Below are positions 1-7,430 of a DNA stretch of 14,421 nt, piece after piece. Within the stretch, counting starts at the first letter, position 1. Every line of letters begins with the position of its first letter. The DNA comes from Candidatus Adiutrix sp. (GTDB lineage: Bacteria > Desulfobacterota > Desulfarculia > Adiutricales > Adiutricaceae): NCBI GenBank assembly GCA_031273445.1, contig JAISRV010000281.1:1-14421 (forward strand), written 5' to 3'. The notes under the pieces are model-generated. The model did no database searches and was not told the DNA's origin. It was given only the letters and a program-made list of their open reading frames with translations. Position numbers and translations under genes: made by a program.

Positions 1-1062
1 CAGCCCGGGCCGTCGCCCTTCATGGATATGGCCCTGCTGCCCCGCTACGCGGACGACGATGAAGGGGCCGGCATCCGCATCGACCCGGCCCAGACGCAAA
101 ACCTGGCCGTGCGCACGGAAAAAGCGAAGCGGGGCGTTCTGACCTTCACCCGGGACATCCCGGCCAACGTGGCCTTCAACGACTATCAGCTGGCCAAAGT
201 CCAGCCGCGGGCCGAAGGCTTTGTGGAAAAAACATACTCGCTGGCCGTGGGCGACGTCGTGCCGGCTGGCGCGCCTCTGGTCGACGTCACCGTGCCCGGC
301 TGGGCCTCGGACCAGAGCGAATACCTGCTCCTGAAAAGCCAGAAGGCGGAGCCCCGGATAATTAACGGAGTGCTGGAAAGAATGCGCCTGACGGGCCTGC
401 CGGAGGAAATGCTGGCCCGGCTGGAGGCCCTCGGCCAGGTGCAGACCCGCATGACCATCCACGCGCCCATAGGCGGGGTCATCACCAGTTTTGACGTCTA
501 CCCCGGCATGAACGTGGATAAAAACATGACCATCGCCGCCATTCAGGGCATCGACCCCATCTGGGCGACGGCGGACGTTCCGGAACGCGACCTCCATCTG
601 GCCGCTTCCAGCCGCCGGATCAGGGTCACGACGCCGGCCTGGCCCGACCGGGTCTTTTACGCCGAATCATTCGTGCTTTTGCCGCAGGTCGATCCGGAAA
701 CGCGCACGGCCTCGCTGCGCCTCAGTCTGGACAACAGCGAAGGCCTGCTGAGGCCGGGCCTGACGGCCAGCGTCCGCCTGCGGGCCTCCGGCGAAGAGGC
801 CCTGATCATACCCACCCGGAGCCTGATTGATCTCGGCGACGAACAAAGGGTCGTCACCAGAACGGCCGACGGCGGCTTCGTCCCCAAAAAAGTGCGGGCG
901 CTGCGCAGCTCCGGAGAGCAGACCGCGCTGGCCTCCGGTCTCGAAGACGGCGATGAGGTCGTGGTCTCCGGCCTGTTCCTGATCGATTCCGAAGCCAACC
1001 TGCGCGGCGCGCTGGACAGGATGCGCGCGGACGAAGCGCCGCCCCAGGAGGTGGAACAGTGA
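1..1062 (+). CDS. cusB: CusB-type membrane-fusion (periplasmic adaptor) protein of a Cu/Ag efflux system, 5'-truncated by the window edge
   Basis: Periplasmic adaptor that links an inner-membrane RND pump to an outer-membrane channel and hands Cu(I)/Ag(I) to the pump. The frame is open from base 1, and the first residues ([19 protein letters not shown]) match the end of the heavy-metal-binding domain found near the N-terminus of CusB proteins. The in-frame ATGs at 22 and 28 lie inside that motif and are not the start, so the true start and signal peptide lie upstream. The 353 visible residues cover the lipoyl-like and hairpin segment (about residues 55-175), the beta-barrel ([19 protein letters not shown]) and the membrane-proximal domain ending in [24 protein letters not shown], all typical of CusB. 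The stop overlaps the cusA start by 4 bp (GTGA), so the two are translationally coupled. Family assignment is firm. The Cu/Ag specificity rests mainly on the partner CusA. Confidence 0.93.
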   Translation, partial: QPGPSPFMDMALLPRYADDDEGAGIRIDPAQTQNLAVRTEKAKRGVLTFTRDIPANVAFNDYQLAKVQPRAEGFVEKTYSLAVGDVVPAGAPLVDVTVPGWASDQSEYLLLKSQKAEPRIINGVLERMRLTGLPEEMLARLEALGQVQTRMTIHAPIGGVITSFDVYPGMNVDKNMTIAAIQGIDPIWATADVPERDLHLAASSRRIRVTTPAWPDRVFYAESFVLLPQVDPETRTASLRLSLDNSEGLLRPGLTASVRLRASGEEALIIPTRSLIDLGDEQRVVTRTADGGFVPKKVRALRSSGEQTALASGLEDGDEVVVSGLFLIDSEANLRGALDRMRADEAPPQEVEQ

Positions 1063-4000
1063 TCGCCGGACTCATCAGAGCCTGTATGGCCAACCGTTTC
1101 CTGGTGCTGCTGGGCGCGGCGGTTCTCTCGGTCTGGGGCGTCTGGGTCATGGCCCACACCCCCGTCGACGCCCTGCCGGACCTTTCCGACGTCCAGGTCA
1201 TCATTCGCGTCAGCTACCCGGGGAAAGCCCCGCAGCTGGTGGAAAATCAGATAACCTACCCGCTGACCACGGCCATGCTCTCGGTGCCGGGGGCCAAAAC
1301 TGTGCGCGGCTTCTCCGCCTTCGGCGACGCCTATGTCTACATAATTTTTGAAGACGGGGTCGATCTTTACTGGGCCCGCAGCCGGGTTCTCGAATATCTG
1401 AACCAGGCCCAGGGGCGGCTGCCGGCGGGCGTGACCCCGGCCCTGGGGCCGGACGCCACCGGCATAGGCTGGATTTTCGAATACGCCCTGGTGGATAAAA
1501 GCGGGCGGCACGACCTGGCCGAGCTCAGAAGCATTCAGGACTGGTTCCTGAAGTTCGAATTGTCGTCCGTCCCGGACGTGGCGGAAGTCGCTTCCATGGG
1601 CGGGGTGGTCAAGCAGTATCAAATCGTGCTCGACCCCGTGAAAATGGCCCAGTACCAGGTCACCCTCGACGAGGCGACGGCGGCGGTGCGGGCCGCCAAT
1701 CAGGAGGGGGGCGGCTCGGTCATGGAACAGGCCGAAGCCGAATATATGGTCAGGGCCGGCGGCTACCTGGAGGGCCTGCCCGATTTCAGGAAAATCGCGC
1801 TTAAAGTTTCGCCCCACGGAACCCCGGTCTATCTGGAGGATGTGGCGCAAATCCGCCTGGGCCCGGAAATGCGCCGGGGCCTGGTGGAGCTGGACGGCGA
1901 AGGCGAAGTGGCCGGGGGGGTCGTGCTCATGCGTTCGGGCAAAAACGCCCGCGCCGTCATCGCGGCCGTGAAGGCCAAACTGGATAGTTTGAAACAAAGC
2001 CTGCCCGAGGGCGTGGAAATAGTCGCCGTCTATGACCGCAGCCAGCTTATCGGGCGGGCCGTCGACAACCTCGCCGCCAACCTGACGGAAGAATTCCTGG
2101 TGGTGGCCGCGGTCTGCGTCCTCTTTCTGATGCACCTGCGCTCGGCCTTCGTGGCCATCCTGTCGCTGCCGCTGGCTCTCTGCATTTCCTTCATCATCAT
2201 GTATCATCAGGGCATAAGCGCGAACATCATGTCCCTGGGCGGCATAGCCATCGCCGTGGGGGCCATGGTGGACGCCGCCGTGGTCATGGTCGAAAACACC
2301 CACCGCAAAATGGAGCGCTGGGCCCGGGAGCATCCGGACAGAGGCCTGTCCGGCCCGGAGCGCTGGGAACTGACCACCGACGCGGCCCTGGAGGTGGGCC
2401 CGGCGCTTTTCGTCAGCCTTCTCATCATCACCCTGTCCTTCATTCCGGTCTTCGCCCTCCAGGGCCAGGAGGGGCGGCTCTTCAAGCCTCTGGCCCTCAC
2501 CAAGCTTTACGCCATGGGCGGCGCGGCCCTCCTGTCGGTCATGGTCATCCCCGTCCTCACCGGCTTATGGGTGCGCGGCAAAATTCCCAAAGAAAACGAC
2601 AACCGCCTGAACCGGCTCCTTATAAAAGCCTATAATCCGGCCCTCAAGCTCGTCCTGAAACGGCCGAAACTCACCCTGGCGGCGGCCCTGGCGCTGCTGG
2701 CCGTCTCTTTGTGGCCCCTGACGCGCCTGGGCGGGGAATTTCTGCCCCGCATGGACGAAGGCGATTTGCTGTATATGCCTTCAACCCTGCCGGGCGTGTC
2801 GGTGGGAGAGGTCGGGCGCATCCTGCAGACCACCGACAAATTGATCAAAACCGTGCCGGAAGTGGCGCGGGTCTTCGGCAAAGCCGGCCGGGCGGAAACC
2901 GCCACCGACACCGCTCCCATCGAAATGCTGGAAACGACCATCCAGCTGAAGCCGCCCGACGAATGGCGGCCGGGCATGACCGTGGACAAGATCATTGAAG
3001 AACTCGACGCCGCGGCGCGCCTGCCGGGGGTGGCCAACCTCTGGGCGCCGCCCATCCGCAGCCGCATCGACATGGTCTCCACCGGGGTCAAGAGCCCCAT
3101 CGGCGTCAAAGTTTCAGGCACGGACACCGCCCTGATCAGCCAGGCGGCCGCGGCCGTGCAGAACGCGGCCAGGGCCGTGCCGGGAGTCTCTTCGGCCCTG
3201 GCCGAAAATCTCGCCGGCGGGCGCTACGTCGACGTCGCCGTCAAACGTGAAGCGGCCGCCAGATATGGCCTGAGCGTGGCCGACATCCAGATGTTCATCG
3301 CCTCGGCCATCGGCGGCGAAGTGATCGGCGAAGCCGTGGAAGGGCTGGCGCGCTATCCCATCAACCTGCGCTATCCCCAGTTCTACCGCGACAGCCTCGC
3401 CGCCCTCAAGGGCCTGCCCATCCTCGCCGCCGGCGGGCGGCAGATAACCCTTGAAGACGTGGCCGAACTGCGTTTGACCACCGGCCCGGCCATGCTGAAA
3501 AGCGAAAACGGGCGCCTGGCCAGCTGGGTCTACATTGACGCGCGGGGCCGGGACCTGGCCTCCATCGTCCGGGACCTCGACGCGGCCATTCGGGCCGAAG
3601 TGCGGCTGCCGCCCGGGGTCAGCGTCTCCTTCACCGGCCAGTTTGAAATGCTCGAACGGGCCAGGGCCCGGCTTCAGCTCATGATTCCCGCCACCCTGGC
3701 CATTATTTTCCTGTTGCTCTATCTGGAGTTCCAAGGCCTGCGCGAGGCGCTGCTGATCATGCTCTGCCTGCCTTTCGCCCTCGTCGGCGGGGTCTGGTTC
3801 ATGTATTGGCAGGGCTACGCCATGTCGGTGGCCTCCGGGGTCGGCTTCATCGCCCTGGCCGGGCTGGCCGCGGAATTCGGCGTGATCATGCTCATGTATC
3901 TCCGACAGGCCGTGCGGGACCGCCCGGCCCTGGCCTCGCCTGAAACCGCGACCAGGGAAAGTCTGGACGCGGCCATCCACGAAGGAGCGGTCTTGCGGGT

Positions 4001-4217
4001 CAGGCCCAAAGCCATGACCGTGACGACGACCGTGGCCGGACTCCTGCCCATTTTCTGGAAAGCCGGAACCGGCTCGGAAATCATGACCCGCATCGCCGCG
4101 CCCATGTTCGGGGGCATGATCAGCGCCGCCGTGCTGTCCATGTTCATCCTGCCGGCGGCCTATAAGCTGGCGCTGTCGGCGAGCCTGTTCAAAAAAAAAT
4201 ATGTCGAGGCAAAATAG
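1059..4217 (+). CDS. cusA: CusA, Cu(I)/Ag(I) RND efflux pump
   Basis: Inner-membrane proton-driven pump that expels Cu(I)/Ag(I) through the tripartite Cus complex. At 1052 residues it is full length for heavy-metal RND pumps. It starts at a GTG (1059) with a strong SD (AGGAGG, 1046-1051) inside the end of cusB. Proton-relay residues are visible: D405 in [14 protein letters not shown]939 in [14 protein letters not shown] and K984 in RVRPKAMTV. The methionine cluster that binds Cu(I)/Ag(I) in E. coli CusA is also present: M573 ([10 protein letters not shown]), M623 ([10 protein letters not shown]) and M672 (RIDMVSTG), at the same residue numbers as I recall for E. coli. This argues against CzcA-type Zn/Co/Cd specificity. 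Twelve membrane segments are expected, with two large periplasmic loops. No CusC or CusF follows, so these lie upstream or elsewhere. Confidence 0.96.
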   Translation: MIAGLIRACMANRFLVLLGAAVLSVWGVWVMAHTPVDALPDLSDVQVIIRVSYPGKAPQLVENQITYPLTTAMLSVPGAKTVRGFSAFGDAYVYIIFEDGVDLYWARSRVLEYLNQAQGRLPAGVTPALGPDATGIGWIFEYALVDKSGRHDLAELRSIQDWFLKFELSSVPDVAEVASMGGVVKQYQIVLDPVKMAQYQVTLDEATAAVRAANQEGGGSVMEQAEAEYMVRAGGYLEGLPDFRKIALKVSPHGTPVYLEDVAQIRLGPEMRRGLVELDGEGEVAGGVVLMRSGKNARAVIAAVKAKLDSLKQSLPEGVEIVAVYDRSQLIGRAVDNLAANLTEEFLVVAAVCVLFLMHLRSAFVAILSLPLALCISFIIMYHQGISANIMSLGGIAIAVGAMVDAAVVMVENTHRKMERWAREHPDRGLSGPERWELTTDAALEVGPALFVSLLIITLSFIPVFALQGQEGRLFKPLALTKLYAMGGAALLSVMVIPVLTGLWVRGKIPKENDNRLNRLLIKAYNPALKLVLKRPKLTLAAALALLAVSLWPLTRLGGEFLPRMDEGDLLYMPSTLPGVSVGEVGRILQTTDKLIKTVPEVARVFGKAGRAETATDTAPIEMLETTIQLKPPDEWRPGMTVDKIIEELDAAARLPGVANLWAPPIRSRIDMVSTGVKSPIGVKVSGTDTALISQAAAAVQNAARAVPGVSSALAENLAGGRYVDVAVKREAAARYGLSVADIQMFIASAIGGEVIGEAVEGLARYPINLRYPQFYRDSLAALKGLPILAAGGRQITLEDVAELRLTTGPAMLKSENGRLASWVYIDARGRDLASIVRDLDAAIRAEVRLPPGVSVSFTGQFEMLERARARLQLMIPATLAIIFLLLYLEFQGLREALLIMLCLPFALVGGVWFMYWQGYAMSVASGVGFIALAGLAAEFGVIMLMYLRQAVRDRPALASPETATRESLDAAIHEGAVLRVRPKAMTVTTTVAGLLPIFWKAGTGSEIMTRIAAPMFGGMISAAVLSMFILPAAYKLALSASLFKKKYVEAK

Positions 4218-4223
4218 AAACCT

Positions 4224-4266
4224 CCCGCTCTGGAGATAGGGCTATGTGCATGGCGGGCATTTTTTT
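4224..4266 (+). terminator. candidate intrinsic terminator after cusA
   Basis: CCCGC (4224-4228) can pair with GCGGG (4253-4257), and this is followed two bases later by seven T (4260-4266). The loop is long (24 nt), although it contains a small ATAG/CTAT stem, so the structure is weak. The position fits: it lies just after the cusA stop and between two convergent genes. Confidence 0.35.
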
Positions 4267-4346
4267 GATCATCCCCGGAACGTCAGGGCGTTGATGATGC
4301 GCATTTTATTGATGCTCTTGCAATCGCGGGCCGGAGCGCCGACGGT

Positions 4347-4730
4347 TCAGCCCCAAGTGAAATCGGCCGTCAGGTTCCAGTCCCGCCCCAACCTGAGCTC
4401 GTCGCCAAGACGCCGGGCCAGCCCCCTGACGCGCGCATTGACCGCCAGGCGTCTTTTGACTTCCAGGCGAACCTCTTCGCTCAGGTCGGGGTCGGCGATC
4501 ATGTCCCCATAATAGCCCTCAGCGCCGGGGTCGTCTAGGCCCATATCCCGTCGAACGGCCTGAAAAACGGCGCTGACTTCCCTGTTGTATTCCAGGCTGA
4601 GCCAGCCGGCGCCGTGGCTCATCAGGTCGGCGATCCAGATGGGGCCGGCCAGAGACGCGGCCTGGCCGTTTACGGCGATATGGCGGCTCAAGGCCTCCCG
4701 GGGCATTTGCCAAGCATCGGCGCAATTCAT
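4347..4730 (-). CDS. small protein of unknown function (127 aa)
   Basis: I do not recognise this protein. It starts at ATG 4730-4728 with a good SD (AAGGAG, about 7 bases upstream on the minus strand), which is the main evidence that it is real. A GATAAT -10-like box lies upstream (complement of 4778-4783) without a clear -35. The protein is soluble-looking, with no signal peptide or membrane segment. The N-terminal half is mixed (around SLAGPIWIADLMSHGAGWLS), and the C-terminal half is rich in Arg, Glu and Asp and probably helical (SEEVRLEVKRRLAVNARVRG). It ends in a short polar/aromatic tail (DWNLTADFTWG) and has one Cys, at position 3. It is convergent with cusA and divergent from the sulfate operon, so it is probably its own transcription unit. 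Function cannot be inferred from its neighbours. Confidence 0.6.
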   Translation of the reverse strand: MNCADAWQMPREALSRHIAVNGQAASLAGPIWIADLMSHGAGWLSLEYNREVSAVFQAVRRDMGLDDPGAEGYYGDMIADPDLSEEVRLEVKRRLAVNARVRGLARRLGDELRLGRDWNLTADFTWG

Positions 4731-4947
4731 ATTTTCACTCCTTGGCCTAAAGCGATCAGGTTGAATACCGGAACGGCATTATCTCTTTAAAAAACTAAAG
4801 CAATTACCAGGCCAAAAAACGCGCCGCCTTCAGACTGGAAGCCGCCGCAACTCGTCGCGCCCGTAACAGCTTGATAACAGAGCTGAACAGATGCCGGAGA
4901 GGTTCGACCGGCCTGGATGACGCAAGCGCCCGCAGCTTGGAAGCGGC

Positions 4948-4997
4948 TTTTTTTATATAAATTTTTTTCCTGCCTGAAAACAATTTTTATAAAAAAA
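4948..4997. repeat. AT-only 16-bp inverted repeat (15 of 16 matched)
   Basis: The left arm tttttttatataaatt (4948-4963) and the right arm aatttttataaaaaaa (4982-4997) are reverse complements except for one position, with an 18-nt spacer. Each outer edge is a run of seven T or A flanked by GC-rich sequence: GCGGC before the left arm and CGACGCC after the right arm. Transcripts from either side would therefore read GC-rich sequence and then seven U. This could act as a two-way terminator or a bendable or cruciform site, but the GC stems are poor. Confidence 0.5.
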
Positions 4998-5106
4998 CGA
5001 CGCCGGTCGGCAATTCTTGGCGGCTTTAAAAAAAAATCGCCTACGCCCGAGAACTGCCGGCTGTCAGCCCCTGAAATGGCGGGGCTAACGAACGGAATAT
5101 AATGAG

Positions 5107-5136
5107 CGATGAGACAAAAAACGATGAGACAAAAAA
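5107..5136. repeat. perfect tandem repeat, 2 x 15 bp (CGATGAGACAAAAAA)
   Basis: Two identical adjacent copies occupy 5107-5121 and 5122-5136, with one further A after the second. They end four bases before the candidate -35 box of the sulfate operon promoter, at about -69 to -40 from the inferred start of transcription. That is where an activator would bind. A chance slippage duplication is the alternative. Confidence 0.75.
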
Positions 5137-5140
5137 AGTC

Positions 5141-5169
5141 TTGCATTTTAGGCGGCCTTAAATTATTAT
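5141..5169 (+). promoter_or_regulatory. candidate sigma-70-type promoter for the sulfate operon
   Basis: TTGCAT (5141-5146) and TATTAT (5164-5169) are separated by exactly 17 bp. The -10 box matches the consensus at 5 of 6 positions, while the -35 box matches only its first three bases, which suits a promoter that needs an activator. Transcription would begin near 5176 and give a leader of about 360 nt before sbp. The site is read by eye only. Confidence 0.45.
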
Positions 5170-5212
5170 AAAGACAATCGAGTTAATGATATTTAAAACT
5201 GAAAAGCGGCCT

Positions 5213-5226
5213 CAGTCCCCGGACTG
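5213..5226 (+). promoter_or_regulatory. small perfect palindrome/hairpin in the leader
   Basis: CAGTCCCCGGACTG is self-complementary over six bases on each side and would form a short stem in the leader RNA. It lies 26 bases upstream of the leader ORF start. No protein or known RNA class can be assigned to it. Confidence 0.35.
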
Positions 5227-5252
5227 AAGGAAAAACCTGAAGGAGGAACGTC

Positions 5253-5363
5253 ATGTCGAGAACTTGTTTTGAAGATTTTCAATCCAGAAGCCTGGCTTGG
5301 CCGAGAGAGCTTAATTCCGGCCAGACCTTTCGATGTTGTCCCTCCCGTCCGGCTGGGCGCTAA
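5253..5363 (+). CDS. 36-codon leader ORF with a Cys-Cys pair, possible attenuation peptide
   Basis: ATG at 5253 is preceded by AAGGAGG (5240-5246) at good spacing, the strongest ribosome binding site in the leader. The reading frame ends at TAA 5361-5363. It encodes 36 residues beginning MSRTCFEDFQ, with three Cys: position 5 and a consecutive pair at 28-29 (TGT TGT, 5334-5339). No membrane segment or known family is visible. It lies between the candidate promoter and sbp, followed by GC-rich segments able to form several competing stems. A leader peptide that senses charged Cys-tRNA would suit a sulfate assimilation operon, but this is inference; it may equally be an untranslated or unrelated small ORF. 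Confidence 0.45.
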   Translation: MSRTCFEDFQSRSLAWPRELNSGQTFRCCPSRPAGR

Positions 5364-5440
5364 AGGAGACGCCCTGAAAGCGTCCCGGCCTCAGCCCGGC
5401 CAGTCATGCGGCCAGGCCCGCCCGGCCTTTTCCAGGCCGG
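5355..5440 (+). promoter_or_regulatory. GC-rich leader segment with several possible stems
   Basis: Three stems can be read. GGGCG (5355-5359) pairs with CGCCC (5370-5374), with the leader ORF stop and an AAAGGAGA stretch in the loop. Nested GGCC elements lie at about 5385-5418. A perfect 7-bp hairpin, CCGGCCT/AGGCCGG, lies at 5422-5428/5434-5440 with loop TTTCC. None has a following U-tract, so none is a classical intrinsic terminator. They could be alternative leader folds or Rho-related elements. Confidence 0.3.
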
Positions 5441-5534
5441 TCCGATAATACCCTGAAAAAATAAATATGAAGGCGTCGGCCTTGGAGTCGGGCGCCGTCA
5501 AACTATTTACCCCTTGACGGGGAAGGAAAGCATT

Positions 5535-6551
5535 ATGAAAAAAATCAACGCGCTCGCGCTCGGCTTGTTCGTCTTCGCCTTGTCGGCTTTCGGCCCGGTT
5601 CCCGCGGCCCCGGCCGCCGACGTGGAAATCACCAACGTCTCCTATGACCCGACGCGGGAACTGTATGAACAGTACAACGCCGCCTTCAAAAAACACTGGA
5701 AGAGCCTCAAAGGCCAGGAGGCGGACATTGTGCAGTCGCACGGCGGCTCCGGCAGGCAGGCTCGGGCCGTCATCGAAGGCAACCAGGCCGATGTCCTGAC
5801 CCTGGCCCTGGCCCCTGACATCACGGCCGTCGAAAAGGCCGGTCTCATCAAGCCGGGCTGGCAGAGCGAATTCCCTTTAAACAGCGCGCCTTACACGTCC
5901 ACGATCGTTTTCCTGGTCCGCAAGGGCAACCCCAAGGCGATTAAGGACTGGGGCGACCTCGCCCGGGCGGGGGTGGGCGTCATCACCCCCAACCCCAAGA
6001 CTTCCGGCGGGGCCCGCTGGAACTATCTGGCCGCCTGGGCCTGGGCCCACCGGGAATACAAAGGGGATGAAAAAGCCGTCAAAGAGTATATCGGCAAAGT
6101 GCTCCGCAACATTCTGGTGCTTGACACAGGCGCCCGCGGTTCGACCAACACCTTTGTTCAGAATGGTCAGGGCGACGTGCTCCTGGCCTGGGAAAACGAG
6201 GCTTTCCTGGCCCTGGCCGAAAAGGCCGGCGAATTTGAAATAGCGACTCCGAGCCTGAGCATCCTGGCTGAACCGCCTGTCGCCGTGGTGGATGAAGTGG
6301 TCGAAAAGCGCGGCACGCGCGAGATCGCCACGGAATATCTCAATTTTCTCTATTCCGAAGAAGGCCAGCGCCTCGCCGGGAAAAACTACTATCGGCCCAG
6401 TAATCCCGACATCGCCAAAGAGTTCGCTTCCGTCTTCAATCTCAAGCTCGACCTTATAACCATCGACGACCCCATCTTCGGCGGCTGGGAAAAAGCTCAA
6501 GACCTCCACTTCAAGGACGGCGGCGTCTTTGACCAACTTTACGCCCGATAA
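5535..6551 (+). CDS. sbp: periplasmic sulfate-binding protein
   Basis: Captures sulfate (possibly also thiosulfate) in the periplasm and delivers it to CysTWA. The ATG at 5535 is chosen because GGAAGGA (5521-5527) precedes it and a signal peptide follows directly: MKK, a hydrophobic stretch to about residue 20, and likely cleavage after APA at residue 27. A TTG 21 bases upstream in frame has no such support. The mature protein shows the family's ligand-binding segment QSHGGSGRQ (67-75) followed by QADVLTLALAPDITAV. Near the end are YYRPSNPDIAKEF, DDPIFGGWEKAQ and DGGVFDQLYAR, all typical of Sbp/CysP. The length of 338 aa is normal. A weak CCCC/GGGG stem (5510-5513/5519-5522) reaches the edge of the SD. 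First structural gene of the operon; 54 bp with a strong hairpin separate it from cysT. Sulfate versus thiosulfate preference cannot be read. Confidence 0.95.
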   Translation: MKKINALALGLFVFALSAFGPVPAAPAADVEITNVSYDPTRELYEQYNAAFKKHWKSLKGQEADIVQSHGGSGRQARAVIEGNQADVLTLALAPDITAVEKAGLIKPGWQSEFPLNSAPYTSTIVFLVRKGNPKAIKDWGDLARAGVGVITPNPKTSGGARWNYLAAWAWAHREYKGDEKAVKEYIGKVLRNILVLDTGARGSTNTFVQNGQGDVLLAWENEAFLALAEKAGEFEIATPSLSILAEPPVAVVDEVVEKRGTREIATEYLNFLYSEEGQRLAGKNYYRPSNPDIAKEFASVFNLKLDLITIDDPIFGGWEKAQDLHFKDGGVFDQLYAR

Positions 6552-6556
6552 GAAGC

Positions 6557-6588
6557 CCGGCCGCCGCCTCGAGCGGGGCGGCGGCCGG
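6557..6588 (+). promoter_or_regulatory. strong intercistronic hairpin between sbp and cysT
   Basis: CCGGCCGCCGCC (6557-6568) and GGCGGCGGCCGG (6577-6588) are perfect 12-bp complements with an 8-nt loop. No T-run follows (AAACAACGAG comes next), so it is not an ordinary terminator. The position directly after a binding-protein gene fits an mRNA 3'-end stabiliser or partial attenuator that lets sbp be expressed more than the permease genes. Confidence 0.7.
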
Positions 6589-6605
6589 AAACAACGAGCC
6601 AGACC

Positions 6606-7430
6606 ATGTCGCCTCACGCCAAAAAAAACATCATCCCCGGTTTTGGCCTGTCCCTGGGTTTGACTATATCCTTCATCAGCCTGGTTGTTTTGATCCCCAT
6701 GTTGACCCTGGTGTTCCAGTCTTCCGCCCTGGGTTGGTCAGGGTTCTGGAAAACCGTGCTCGACCCCAGGATTCTGGCCAGCTTCCGGGTGAGTTTTCTA
6801 TGCTCCTTCATCGCCGCGCTCATCAACGGCGTTTTCGGGCTCATCCTGGCCTGGGTGCTGGCGCGTTACAGATTTCCCGGCCGCCGCCTCATAGACGGGC
6901 TGATCGAACTGCCTTTCGCCCTGCCGACGGCCGTGGCCGGCATATCTCTGACCGCGTTGTATTCAGACAAGGGCTGGATCGGCGAACCCCTGGCCCGTCT
7001 GGGGCTCAAAGTCGCCTACACGCCCGTCGGCATCATCGTCGCTCTGACCTTCATCACTCTTCCGTTCGTCGTCCGGACGGTGCAACCTGTGCTTGAGCAG
7101 CTGGATCATGTTTATGAAGAAGCCGGGCGCATGCTCGGCGCTTCCCCGACCCTGATCTTTTTTCGCGTCATTCTGCCGGAAATAAAGCCCGCCCTGCTCA
7201 CGGGCTTCGCCCTGGCCTTCGCCCGGGCGCTCGGCGAATACGGCAGCGTGGTTTTCATCGCGGGGAACATGCCCTTTAAAACGGAAATCGCGCCGTTGAT
7301 GATCATGATCAAGCTGGAACAGTTCAACTACGGGGAGGCCACGGCCGTGGCCCTGGTCATGCTGGGGGCTTCCTTCGTCATCATGTTCATCATCAACAGC
7401 ATCCAGGCCCGGTCCGCCGGCTTCGTTTAA
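6606..7430 (+). CDS. cysT: sulfate ABC transporter permease CysT (CysU)
   Basis: One of two membrane subunits forming the sulfate channel of the importer. At 274 aa it has about six hydrophobic segments (first near residues 15-37), the usual layout. The binding-protein-dependent permease loop is at residues 171-195, EEAGRMLGAS followed by FFRVILPEIKP, which docks on the ATPase CysA. LPFALPTAVAGISLTALY and ALGEYGSVVFIAGNMPFKTE are CysT signatures; the latter region distinguishes it from CysW. The ribosome binding site is poor, so translation may depend on readthrough from sbp. The stop TAA shares its last base with the ATG of cysW. Confidence 0.95.
   Translation: MSPHAKKNIIPGFGLSLGLTISFISLVVLIPMLTLVFQSSALGWSGFWKTVLDPRILASFRVSFLCSFIAALINGVFGLILAWVLARYRFPGRRLIDGLIELPFALPTAVAGISLTALYSDKGWIGEPLARLGLKVAYTPVGIIVALTFITLPFVVRTVQPVLEQLDHVYEEAGRMLGASPTLIFFRVILPEIKPALLTGFALAFARALGEYGSVVFIAGNMPFKTEIAPLMIMIKLEQFNYGEATAVALVMLGASFVIMFIINSIQARSAGFV

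Larger units (their letters stand above)
4731..5252. other. intergenic region, AT-richer than its surroundings, no convincing gene
   Basis: About 520 bp separate the divergent small gene and the leader of the sulfate operon. The stretch has repeated A and T runs of 7-9 bases (for example 4948-4954, 4991-4997 and 5028-5036), an AT-only inverted repeat, a tandem 15-bp repeat and a candidate promoter, listed separately. Short open frames exist on both strands but lack usable ribosome binding sites and run through the homopolymer tracts. I see no tRNA, rRNA or known riboswitch pattern. Confidence 0.7.

Noticed and set aside
657..2333. Long open frame (558 codons) on the - strand opposite cusB/cusA
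   Set aside because: It is the antisense of two clear family members in GC-rich DNA, where reverse frames often lack stops. Its composition is low-complexity, rich in His, Gly and Asp, with no recognisable domain.
4246..4512. + strand frame of 88 codons opposite the small 4347-4730 gene
   Set aside because: No convincing ribosome binding site and a skewed Ser/Arg composition; the - strand gene has the better start.
4921..4954. Stand-alone intrinsic terminator (CCGC...GCGG followed by seven T)
   Set aside because: The stem is only about 4 bp with mismatches and no + strand gene lies upstream. It is better described as one edge of the AT inverted repeat.
4917..5102. + strand frame of 61 codons, Lys-rich
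   Set aside because: No SD, and the Lys/Phe content simply reflects the poly-A/T tracts.
4787..5146. - strand frame of 119 codons with a hydrophobic N-terminus that resembles a signal peptide
   Set aside because: Only a weak SD-like stretch. It runs through homopolymer A/T tracts, covers the tandem repeat and starts at the candidate promoter, so a chance frame is more likely.
5514..5534. TTG start 21 bases upstream of the sbp ATG
   Set aside because: It would place charged residues and a second Met before the signal peptide, and it sits before the SD that serves ATG 5535.
5170..5534. SAM or other known riboswitch in the sulfate operon leader
   Set aside because: I could not find conserved core sequences of any riboswitch class that I know; only generic GC stems are visible.
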